Source of the DNA: Opitutus sp. GAS368
GTDB lineage: Bacteria; Verrucomicrobiota; Verrucomicrobiae; Opitutales; UBA953
Length of the DNA: 8,727 nt
Assembly (NCBI GenBank): GCA_943332745.1
Contig: CALQQQ010000039.1
Location: 1 to 8,727, forward strand
Direction of reading: 5' to 3'
Shown: positions 1-6,225 of the stretch, piece by piece
Layout of the letters: every line of letters starts with the position of its first letter
How positions within the stretch are numbered: the stretch's first letter is position 1
The notes under the pieces: generated by a model
Seen by the model: the letters and a program-made list of their open reading frames with translations, nothing else
Databases searched by the model: none
Told to the model about the DNA's origin: nothing
Translations under genes and position numbers: made by a program

Positions 1-72
1 CCCAACCCCTACCCCTTATCAGAATCAAACCTTCATCTTTCATCCCCCATCCTCCATCCTCTGCCTAACCCC
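1..72 (+). repeat. Heptad-repeat leader, copy 1, upstream of the serine hydrolase
   Basis: The stretch starts with C-runs separated by AA or TA (cut by the window edge). A 30-bp block at 17-46 follows that matches 7802-7831 at 29 of 30 positions. From 34 the DNA is organised in 7-bp steps: CATCTTT, CATCCCC, CATCCTC, CATCCTC, TGCCTAA and CCCCATG, the last containing the start codon of the next gene. From 23 to 72 there is only one G, so no Shine-Dalgarno sequence is possible and the mRNA leader should be nearly unstructured. Its role (initiation region, repeat element, or both) is inference. The repeat itself is directly visible. Confidence 0.75.
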
Positions 73-1284
73 ATGAAGCCCTCCACCCTTCTCATCACCC
101 TTCTCGCCCTCTCAGCCTTCGCCGCAGACTACTTCCCTCCGTCCGACGCCAAAGGCGGCTGGCGCACTCCGAAGGATGCGGCCGAAGCCCGCGCCCTCGC
201 CGGCATCGACCTCGAGCGCCTCGAACAAGCCTATCGCGCGGTCGAACGCTCCAACACCGAGAACGGCGGCCTAGTCGTGATCTCCAAAGGCTACCTGGTG
301 CTTGAGAAGTATTTCGGCAAAGCCCACCGCAACGCCAACCCCGACATGGCCTCGACGGGCAAGGCCTTCACGAGCATCGCCTGCGGCGTGATGCTGCAGG
401 AATACAAATCCAAGCTTCCCGAAGGACTCAACACGAAGGTCTACACGCAGGAGTTCCTGCCCGAAGCCTTCCCGCTCCGCGATCCGCGCGAAGCCGACAT
501 CCGCTTAGGCCATCTGCTCTGCATGACCTCGGGCCATAACGGCGAAGGCGCCACGCCCTCCGCAGTTATCAAGGGTACGGCGCAGCCGCTGAAGCAGTCC
601 AAGGGCCAGGACATCCGCGACGTCGATGGCTCCTCGCTGCGCGTACCACTTTGGACCGCTCCCGGCGAAGGCTACTCCTATTCTTCTCCCGCTCCGCACA
701 TCGCTTCGATGGTCCTCCGTCGCGTGACGGGCATGGAACTGCCAGCCTACATCGATGAGAAATTCGGCAAGCCGATGGGCTGGGGTCCTTGGGGCTATTG
801 CCTCTACCGCGGCGACGTGACGATGGCCCACGCCAACGGCGCCGGCTCGATCGCCCTCCGAGCCACCGATACCGCCCGCTTCGGCTACTGTCTCGCCCAT
901 GGCGGCCGCTGGAAAGATCAGCAGCTCATACCGGCCGACTACATCAAGCTCTGCCAGCAGTCTCTGCCTTACAACCCTCACTTCCCCTTCAGCCTGCAGT
1001 TCGAACACAACCAAGCCGGTCAGATCGTCGGCGCACCTCGCGACGCCTTCTACAAAACGGGTGCCGGCGGCTTCTGCCTCTACATCGTCCCGTCCCTCGA
1101 CCTGGTGATCTACAAGATGGGCGGCAAGGACGGCCAGTGGAACCCCGACCTCACGCGCCTCCCGCAGCCGGCGGACAGCTTCGGCACGCACACGAACCCG
1201 CCAACGCCCCCGAAGAACGGATCGTACGAGACCTACAGTATCGCCCGCATCCTCGAGATGGTCTGCCAGGCGACCGTCCGCTGA
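73..1284 (+). CDS. Secreted serine hydrolase, beta-lactamase class C / S12 fold
   Basis: This 403-residue protein opens with a Sec signal peptide (hydrophobic residues 5-17, probable cleavage near A17-A18). All three motifs of the penicillin-binding-protein/class C beta-lactamase fold are visible: SxxK as S94-T-G-K97 (nucleophile S94), a tyrosine motif at Y203-S-S205 where the family usually has YxN, and KTG at 328-330. Supporting family features are the 'LLCMTSGH' stretch near 148-155 and the 'RATDTARFG' segment at 263-271. Such proteins act as esterases, peptidases or amidases in the periplasm or outside the cell; true beta-lactamase activity is unlikely from context. The substrate cannot be read from sequence. 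The ATG at 73 is chosen because the signal peptide follows it directly and the heptad leader ends there. Its stop lies 4 bp from the stop of the convergent fusion gene. Confidence 0.9.
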   Translation: MKPSTLLITLLALSAFAADYFPPSDAKGGWRTPKDAAEARALAGIDLERLEQAYRAVERSNTENGGLVVISKGYLVLEKYFGKAHRNANPDMASTGKAFTSIACGVMLQEYKSKLPEGLNTKVYTQEFLPEAFPLRDPREADIRLGHLLCMTSGHNGEGATPSAVIKGTAQPLKQSKGQDIRDVDGSSLRVPLWTAPGEGYSYSSPAPHIASMVLRRVTGMELPAYIDEKFGKPMGWGPWGYCLYRGDVTMAHANGAGSIALRATDTARFGYCLAHGGRWKDQQLIPADYIKLCQQSLPYNPHFPFSLQFEHNQAGQIVGAPRDAFYKTGAGGFCLYIVPSLDLVIYKMGGKDGQWNPDLTRLPQPADSFGTHTNPPTPPKNGSYETYSIARILEMVCQATVR

Positions 1285-1288
1285 GTGC

Positions 1289-3448
1289 TTAGCGCAACGG
1301 ATGCTGACGGTCTGCCAGCGGGAGTCTGACCTTCTTGCCGCCGGCCGCGAACGAGGCGAAGACGGCCAGCGTCAGCTCAACGGTCTCGCGGCCGGCCTCG
1401 GGACCGCAGAGCGGTTCACGCTTCTCTGCGATGGCGTTCAGTAAATCGCGCACGGCGCCATGGTGACCGCCATTCACGAGTTTGATATCCTTGATAGGCT
1501 CGGGTTGGCCGATGCCTGCCGTGGTAATCGGGGTCTTCTTTCCGTCACGCTCCAGAATGACCAAAGGCTCCTCGTCGATCTGGAGCGAGATGATGCCCTT
1601 GGTACCAATCAATCGGGCGCCAAACGGCGTGCCCTTCGTCCAACTACCTTTCTTGGAATCAAAATAAAGCGGGACGCCGCTCTTAGTCTCAAAACGGGCA
1701 TGCACCTCGTCGCCGACAATCAGGCCGACGCCTTCATCGCCCGGATGGAGGTCGGCCTTGGTCGCCGGCCGGCCTTCGACCAGGATGGTCGCTTCGCACG
1801 AAGTGGCGGGACCGGTGAAGACCGTCGCAAGGTTGAAGCCGTGACCGCCGAGCACCCAGAGATCGAGGCCGCCGCCGCGCTGATCCTGCTTCCCGCGAAC
1901 GCGCACTTCCTTTAACTCGCCGATCTCACCGACGGCGATGAGCTGCTTCACGGTATCCAGCACAGGGTGATAGCGATTACGATGGGCAATGGCGAGACGG
2001 ACGCCCTTCTCAGCGCAGAGCTTCACGATCTCATCGGCTTCGGCCAAGGTCCGCACGAAAGGTTTCTCAATATAGACACCCTTCACTCCCGCCTCAATGG
2101 CGGCGACGATCATGTCGCGATGCTCGTGGATATGCCGCGGGCAGATGGCGACAATGTCCGGCTTGGCCTCAGCCAGCATGACCTTGTAATCGGCAAAGGC
2201 TTTCACTCCGCCAAGCTTCTTCACTTCGGTCGCCAGTCCCTTAGGGTCAGCATCCGCCACGGCAATAATCTTGGTCTGCGGAATCTTCAGCCACACAGCG
2301 TCTTCACCATGCCCGTAATTACCTTGGCCGGTATGGCCAATGACGCCGACGGTCAACGGATGCTCGAGGCCACCGTTCTCGGCCTGAGCCGCAGGCGCCT
2401 TGGGCCAAGCCGCTCCTTCCATGGGTCGGGCGACGATCTTCGCCGGGTCGATGACCACGTGCTTCGCGAGTTTACGCTTCCAAGTATAGGTGACGTGGAC
2501 AAGTCCGTCGGCGGTCTGGATGATGGCCGGGTAGCTGAATTCCGCCTTCGGTTCGTCTTCGAGTACCAAAGCGGCTTCCCACACGACACCATCCTTGCTG
2601 ATCGCAAGATTGAGGGGGCTGCGTCCCTTGGCGGTATGGTTATAAATCAGAAGATGACGTCCGTCCTTCAAGGTCACGGCGTCGGTCCCGGAATTAGGGT
2701 TAGGCAAATCTGTCAGGTCCACCTTCGTCCAGGTTGAGCCTTGGTCCTTCGAAACAGTGCTGAAGACCTTGGCGTTCTTGGTGCGTCCGACCGACATCAG
2801 GCCGCCGTCGCGCAAGAACAGGATACTCGGTTGGATCGACGCCGGACCGGTCGCTGGCTGGTCCACGGAAAGCTTCTCCCAGGTGACGCCATTATCCCTG
2901 CTCCGCTCGAAATGAATCCGCCAGGAAGGGGCGGTTTTAAATCCTTCAGCGCTGCCTCCCGAAAGGATTGTGCCGTCCTTAAGCTGTACGGGCTTGTTCT
3001 TGATCGACCCGAGAATGCCGTCGGGCAAGCGACGTGGCTCACCCCAGGTCTTACCGTTATCATCACTGAGGCGGAGCAGACCCCACCATTCAACGGGATT
3101 AGGGCCTACCTTATAGTAAAGCTGCAGCGGGCCTTCCTTGGGCTGGAAGAGTACGGGATTCCAACAGGGGTATCGCTTACCATCCGGCTGCATACCCTCG
3201 GCGACCTTCATCGGCGCCGACCATTTACCGTCAACCTGTCGTGCCGTCCAGATGGAGACGTCTGCCTTACCCTCGGACGTGCCTGCGAACCAAGCCGCGA
3301 CCAAGGCGCCGTCACGGGCTTCGACGATTGAAGTCGCATGACAGCTCGGCACCGGGTTCGTCTCGAAGATGAATTCGGAGCGGACGAAGCCAGGCTGGGC
3401 GCCGCTGAGTCCGGCTACCCCCAACAACAGACAGATGAAATGGCGCAC
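1289..3448 (-). CDS. Fusion: BNR_2 sialidase-like propeller + Gfo/Idh/MocA oxidoreductase
   Basis: From the GTG at 3448 this encodes 719 residues. Residues 1-17 form a Sec signal peptide. Residues about 25-340 are a BNR_2/exo-alpha-sialidase-like beta-propeller with Asp boxes SDDNGKTW (128-135), SRDNGVTW (183-190), SKDQGSTW (233-240) and a degenerate one at 284-290, plus the family-typical 'SYPA...YTWKRK' ending (305-326). An Ala/Pro-rich linker (about 343-362) leads into a complete Gfo/Idh/MocA dehydrogenase: Rossmann motif at 368-381 (GVIGHTGQGNYGHG), 'VADADPKG' after strand 2, the catalytic-lysine motif EKP at 461-463, 'AHRNRYHP' at 488-495, and a normal C-terminal domain. An ATG at 3508 is in frame, but it lies inside the sulfatase gene and would put 20 polar residues before the signal peptide, so the GTG is preferred. 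The stop-to-start gap with the upstream sulfatase is 2 bp, implying one transcript. The reading frame is uninterrupted across the junction. Sialic acid as substrate is not established; this propeller family is broad. Confidence 0.88.
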   Translation of the reverse strand: MRHFICLLLGVAGLSGAQPGFVRSEFIFETNPVPSCHATSIVEARDGALVAAWFAGTSEGKADVSIWTARQVDGKWSAPMKVAEGMQPDGKRYPCWNPVLFQPKEGPLQLYYKVGPNPVEWWGLLRLSDDNGKTWGEPRRLPDGILGSIKNKPVQLKDGTILSGGSAEGFKTAPSWRIHFERSRDNGVTWEKLSVDQPATGPASIQPSILFLRDGGLMSVGRTKNAKVFSTVSKDQGSTWTKVDLTDLPNPNSGTDAVTLKDGRHLLIYNHTAKGRSPLNLAISKDGVVWEAALVLEDEPKAEFSYPAIIQTADGLVHVTYTWKRKLAKHVVIDPAKIVARPMEGAAWPKAPAAQAENGGLEHPLTVGVIGHTGQGNYGHGEDAVWLKIPQTKIIAVADADPKGLATEVKKLGGVKAFADYKVMLAEAKPDIVAICPRHIHEHRDMIVAAIEAGVKGVYIEKPFVRTLAEADEIVKLCAEKGVRLAIAHRNRYHPVLDTVKQLIAVGEIGELKEVRVRGKQDQRGGGLDLWVLGGHGFNLATVFTGPATSCEATILVEGRPATKADLHPGDEGVGLIVGDEVHARFETKSGVPLYFDSKKGSWTKGTPFGARLIGTKGIISLQIDEEPLVILERDGKKTPITTAGIGQPEPIKDIKLVNGGHHGAVRDLLNAIAEKREPLCGPEAGRETVELTLAVFASFAAGGKKVRLPLADRQHPLR

Positions 3449-3450
3449 GT

Positions 3451-4875
3451 TTATTGTTTCTTCGGGGTCTGTTTCTTGGCAGCGCCAGCCTGCCAGACCG
3501 GCTTCCAATCCGCGGATTCGGTCCTCGCCGTCCGCAAGTATTCGCTGAGTCGCTGGGCGATTTCCGGATGCTCGGCGGCAACGTCCTTCTGCTCGGCGAA
3601 GTCGTTCTTAAGATCGTGCAACCGTATCGGACGATCAGGCCCTCCGCTACGGATGCCCTTCCATCGTCCGTCCAAAAGGGCAGCCTGCTTGAAGCCGCCC
3701 TCGTGAAACTCCCAATAGAGGAACTCGTGCTTTGGCTGGCTACCTTCATTCGTCAAAGCGGGAGCGAAGCTGATCGAATCAAGACCCTCGGGCGCTGGCT
3801 TGCCTGACAGGGCGGCGGCGGTCGCGAAGAAGTCTCCGGCATAGGCGACATGGCCGCTCTCGCTGCCCGGCTTGATCCGACCAGGCCACCAGGCGATGAA
3901 GGGCACCCGAATGCCTCCGTCGGTGAGCGCCCGCTTGATGCCGCTGTAGGGTCCGCTAGGATTGAAACGCTTGAGGTCATGGCGAGACTCGTTGTGTGGT
4001 CCATTATCGCTGGTGAAGACGACGACCGTGTCTTTTTCGAGGCCGAGCTCCTTGAGCTTGGCGAGCATGCGGCCGACATAGCCGTCAAGGCGGGTGATCA
4101 TCGCAGCCTGCCCTTTGTCCGGCTTAGGCCAATCGCTTTCAGCGTAAGGTCCGTAATCCGGGACCTCCGCCCCATCACCCAAGGCGCCCGCCCGCTCATT
4201 GTTGGCATGCGGCACGATCATCGACCAATAAAGAAAGAACGGTCGCTCGCGATTACGCTCCACGAAGCGCAGGCACTCCTCGGCAAAGAGATCGTCGGCG
4301 AACTTCTCCATCTTGGTCGCATAGCCGGCACCGGCCTCACCGACATGTGTCACGATATTGGGGAGGCTTTCCTTCGTCTCGTTGCGCCAGAGGTAGTCGG
4401 GAAAATGATTGTGCGCGTGGTGCTGATTAAGGAAACCGTAGAACTCGTCGAAGCCCTGCCGGCGTGGCAGACCGGATTCGGCGGCTCCGACATCCCCGAG
4501 GCCCCACTTACCGATCAACGCGGTCTTGTACCCGGCGCCCTGCAGATGCTTGGCGACGGTGAGGTCGTCTTCGCGTAAAGCCTGGGCCGCGGCATTCTTC
4601 TGGCCGGCGTTACCTCGTACGCGCGTATGCCCGTGATGCCTCCCGGTCATGAGCACGCTCCGTGAAGGCGCGCAGACGGTCGCGCCGGCGTAGAATTGGG
4701 TGAAGCGCAGGCCATCCTTGGCCATGCGGTCCAACTCAGGCGTGAGAATGACTTTCTGACCGTAACATCCGAGGTCCCCATAGCCGAGATCGTCGGCGAG
4801 GATGTAGATGATGTTCGGATGTCGTTCCGCCGCAACGGCGAGACTGACACAAAGTAGAAGCAGGAGGCTGCGCAT
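3451..4875 (-). CDS. Secreted formylglycine-dependent sulfatase (S1, arylsulfatase-like)
   Basis: The 474-residue protein has a Sec signal peptide (residues 1-16, cleavage near AVAA|E). Family S1 motifs are in order: metal-binding 'ADDLGYGD' (27-34, D28/D29), the formylglycine sequence C68-A-P-S-R72, 'GKWGLG' (122-127, K123), H223 in 'VPHANNE', metal-binding D290-N291 in 'SDNGPHNE', and K314 in 'GIKRALTDGG'. It should remove sulfate esters from an aryl or carbohydrate substrate after anaerobic-type or FGE-type maturation of C68; the maturase is not in the window. The residue after K123-W is Gly where human arylsulfatase A has His125, so the active site is a variant. The C-terminus is Lys/Gln-rich. 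It is the first gene of a two-gene unit with the propeller-oxidoreductase fusion. The specific substrate is unknown; sulfated polysaccharide is the likeliest given the partner. Confidence 0.93.
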   Translation of the reverse strand: MRSLLLLLCVSLAVAAERHPNIIYILADDLGYGDLGCYGQKVILTPELDRMAKDGLRFTQFYAGATVCAPSRSVLMTGRHHGHTRVRGNAGQKNAAAQALREDDLTVAKHLQGAGYKTALIGKWGLGDVGAAESGLPRRQGFDEFYGFLNQHHAHNHFPDYLWRNETKESLPNIVTHVGEAGAGYATKMEKFADDLFAEECLRFVERNRERPFFLYWSMIVPHANNERAGALGDGAEVPDYGPYAESDWPKPDKGQAAMITRLDGYVGRMLAKLKELGLEKDTVVVFTSDNGPHNESRHDLKRFNPSGPYSGIKRALTDGGIRVPFIAWWPGRIKPGSESGHVAYAGDFFATAAALSGKPAPEGLDSISFAPALTNEGSQPKHEFLYWEFHEGGFKQAALLDGRWKGIRSGGPDRPIRLHDLKNDFAEQKDVAAEHPEIAQRLSEYLRTARTESADWKPVWQAGAAKKQTPKKQ

Positions 4876-4880
4876 AGGGT

Positions 4881-5095
4881 ATGCATTATCTCAGCCTTTT
4901 CCTCCATGAAAACAAGCCTACTAAGGGCTTCGGCTCGCTCAACCTCGAGACGATGACCTCCTGGGCCTTCCTCCAGATGGATTAGAGCTACTGCAGCCGA
5001 TCCAGTCGGAGCCTCTGAACATCGAAGATCTCCAAGCTGCTCTCGTCGGGATTGGGACAGTATTCCAACAGAATCGGGCCAACCGGCATCGCTAG
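4881..5095 (+). pseudogene. Possible decayed coding remnant in the sulfatase-esterase spacer
   Basis: An ATG at 4881 opens 34 codons ending at TAG 4983-4985, with a protein-like tail (GSLNLETMTSWAFLQMD). From 4976, one nucleotide out of register, a second open stretch of 39 codons runs to TAG 5093-5095 and reads plausibly (DGLELLQPIQSEPLNIEDLQ, then AALVGIGTVFQQ). Together they resemble the C-terminal part of a small protein broken by a single frameshift. The 5' part overlaps the proposed sulfatase promoter, and no family is recognised. It could equally be chance open frames in GC-rich DNA. Confidence 0.2.
4885..4912 (-). promoter_or_regulatory. Putative promoter of the sulfatase operon
   Basis: Read on the minus strand, TTTTCA (4912-4907, 4/6 to TTGACA) is followed after 16 bp by GATAAT (4890-4885, 5/6 to TATAAT). 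A transcript starting 6-8 nt after the -10 box would begin only a few nucleotides before the ATG at 4875, so the message could be almost leaderless. No Shine-Dalgarno sequence is seen before this ATG, which fits. The match is by consensus only. Confidence 0.35.
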
Positions 5096-5096
5096 C

Positions 5097-5143
5097 TTTT
5101 TTAAAATGTTTATCTTCAGCGCATCCGGTCTTATTTTCCCAAT
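5097..5143 (+). promoter_or_regulatory. AT-rich tract and putative promoter of the esterase gene
   Basis: A T6A4 tract (5097-5106) stands out from the GC-rich surroundings. TTTATC (5109-5114) and TATTTT (5132-5137, 4/6 to TATAAT) are 17 bp apart, which would place the transcription start at about the ATG at 5144. There is no Shine-Dalgarno sequence; the bases before the ATG are pyrimidine-rich. Weak, consensus-only evidence. Confidence 0.25.
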
Positions 5144-6022
5144 ATGCGCTCCCTCCTCATACTCCTCGCCGCCTCCAGCCTCGCGTGCGCGGCCGACGCC
5201 CCTGCACCACTGGCACCGACCAAGGCCGACGTTCCTTACGCGGGCACGACGGATTTCCGTCAGACGCTCAACGTTTATACGCCCGCGACCAAATCATCCA
5301 AGCCCGCGCCGGTCATCTTTTGGATTCACGGCGGCGGCTGGCGTGGTGGCGAGAAGACCAGCGTGCAGCTGAAGCCGAAGTTCTTCACGGACCTGGGCTA
5401 CGTCTTCGTTTCGACGAACCATCGCTACATCACGACTACCCCGATGAACGAGATCTTCGCCGATGTCGCTAAGTCGCTCCGCTGGACGCACGACCACGCC
5501 AGCGAATTCGGCGGCGACCCTAACCGTATCGTTATCATGGGCCATTCCTCCGGCGCTCAGCTCGCCGCCTACCTGGCCATCGACGAACGTCCGCTGAAAG
5601 CCGAAGGACTCTCCCTCTCGATGTTCAAAGGTTGTGTACCAGTCGACGCTGACACCTTCGATGTCCCGGCAGTCATTGCCACGGCCAGCGCCGCCCGTAA
5701 AGCCGCTGGCAAGCCGGAGCCGAAGTACGGCCACCGCGAAATCTTCGGCGGTAAGCCTGAACTCTGGGCGGACTATTCTGCCACCCAACACGTTGCCACC
5801 GGCAAAGGCATCCCGCCTTTCCTCATCCTCTACGATGCGGCCGCCGCCCTGACGCCCGACCAGGCTAAGCGCCTCGAAAACGCGCTGACCTCTAAAGGCA
5901 TCTCCGCGAAAGCCTTAGGCGCCACCAACACCAATCACGGCAAGATTAACAACGACCTCGGCCTGCCGAACGACCCCTCGACCACCGAAGTCCTGTCGTT
6001 CCTTAATACCGTCCTGCGCTAA
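5144..6022 (+). CDS. Secreted alpha/beta hydrolase (esterase/lipase-like)
   Basis: The 292-residue protein begins with a Sec signal peptide (residues 1-17); Cys15 is not in a good lipobox, so a lipoprotein is unlikely. The oxyanion-hole motif HGGGW is at 62-66 and the nucleophile elbow G133-H-S135-S-G137 gives S135 as catalytic serine. The acid is probably D231 or D239 in the segment that follows 'FLILY', and H265 in 'NTNHGKIN' is the likely catalytic histidine. This layout matches the carboxylesterase/BD-FAE-like group of small esterases, many of which deacylate plant or algal polysaccharides. The role is thus probably ester removal outside the cytoplasm, perhaps from the same glycan the sulfatase treats; that link is inferred from proximity only. 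It is transcribed away from the sulfatase operon, and its stop is directly followed by a REP-like hairpin. Confidence 0.9.
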   Translation: MRSLLILLAASSLACAADAPAPLAPTKADVPYAGTTDFRQTLNVYTPATKSSKPAPVIFWIHGGGWRGGEKTSVQLKPKFFTDLGYVFVSTNHRYITTTPMNEIFADVAKSLRWTHDHASEFGGDPNRIVIMGHSSGAQLAAYLAIDERPLKAEGLSLSMFKGCVPVDADTFDVPAVIATASAARKAAGKPEPKYGHREIFGGKPELWADYSATQHVATGKGIPPFLILYDAAAALTPDQAKRLENALTSKGISAKALGATNTNHGKINNDLGLPNDPSTTEVLSFLNTVLR

Positions 6023-6026
6023 CTAG

Positions 6027-6050
6027 GTAGGGGCAGCACCGCGTGCTGCA
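6027..6050 (+). repeat. REP-like element a (GTAG head + perfect hairpin)
   Basis: GTAG (6027-6030) is followed by a perfect 7-bp stem GCAGCAC / GTGCTGC (6033-6039 and 6043-6049) with the 3-nt loop CGC. It starts 4 bp after the esterase stop and may help end that transcript, although only a few Ts follow. The element is bounded on both sides by CTAG (6023-6026 and 6051-6054). Confidence 0.6.
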
Positions 6051-6069
6051 CTAGTTTCAATTGCCTCGG

Positions 6070-6095
6070 GTAGGGACGGCTCTCCGAGCCGTCCG
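6070..6095 (+). repeat. REP-like element b (GTAG head + 9-bp perfect hairpin)
   Basis: GTAG (6070-6073) is followed by GGACGGCTC (6074-6082), loop TCC and GAGCCGTCC (6086-6094), a perfect 9-bp stem. The core GGCTCTCCGAGCC is shared with element c. A GTAG tetranucleotide beside a palindrome is the known hallmark of REP sequences processed by RAYT (TnpA-REP) transposases. No RAYT gene is in the window. Confidence 0.65.
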
Positions 6096-6114
6096 TTCGC
6101 GGACGGACATCCGT
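6089..6114 (+). other. Overlapping alternative hairpins after REP-like element b
   Basis: The right arm of element b can also pair downstream: CCGTCCG (6089-6095), loop TTCG, CGGACGG (6100-6106). The right arm of that hairpin can in turn form ACGGA (6103-6107), loop CA, TCCGT (6110-6114). The three stems share arms, so neighbours exclude each other. It may only reflect the repeat nature of this DNA. Confidence 0.4.
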
Positions 6115-6149
6115 ACCGCAATCGACGACCCATTCTCTCTTCGCTCAAC

Positions 6150-6175
6150 GGCGGGCTCGGAGAGCCACGCCCTAC
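6150..6175 (-). repeat. REP-like element c (inverted; forms a BIME with element b)
   Basis: On the minus strand, GTAG (6175-6172) is followed by a palindrome with core GGCTC-TCC-GAGCC. The stem extends as GGCG/CGCC after one bulged T, the kind of imperfect stem typical of REPs. It is inverted relative to element b and has the same core, so b and c together form a BIME-like pair between two convergent genes. Confidence 0.6.
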
Positions 6176-6196
6176 CTTGAGACCGCTGAAAAAAAT

Positions 6197-6217
6197 GAAC
6201 CAAGAACGAAGAACACG
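6197..6217 (+). repeat. 7-bp tandem repeat, three units
   Basis: GAACCAA, GAACGAA, GAACACG are three consecutive degenerate heptads just after a run of seven A (6189-6195). The unit length equals that of the leader repeats at 34-75 and 7819-7874, but the sequence differs. Confidence 0.5.
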
Positions 6218-6225
6218 CCTAGCAC

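Noticed and set aside
505..1191. 228-codon open frame on the minus strand inside the serine hydrolase gene
   Set aside because: Its translation is Arg/Ala/Val-rich with no motif, while the plus strand carries all three catalytic motifs; typical GC-rich antisense shadow.
1967..2737. 256-codon plus-strand frame opposite the fusion gene
   Set aside because: Lies wholly against a clearly recognised two-domain protein, has no recognisable family and no initiation signal.
3449..3508. ATG at 3508 as the start of the fusion gene
   Set aside because: It would add 20 polar residues before an evident signal peptide and overlap the sulfatase by 58 bp; the GTG at 3448, 2 bp after the sulfatase stop, is better.
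3850..4578. 242-codon plus-strand frame opposite the sulfatase
   Set aside because: Antisense to the sulfatase over conserved motifs; no family features of its own.
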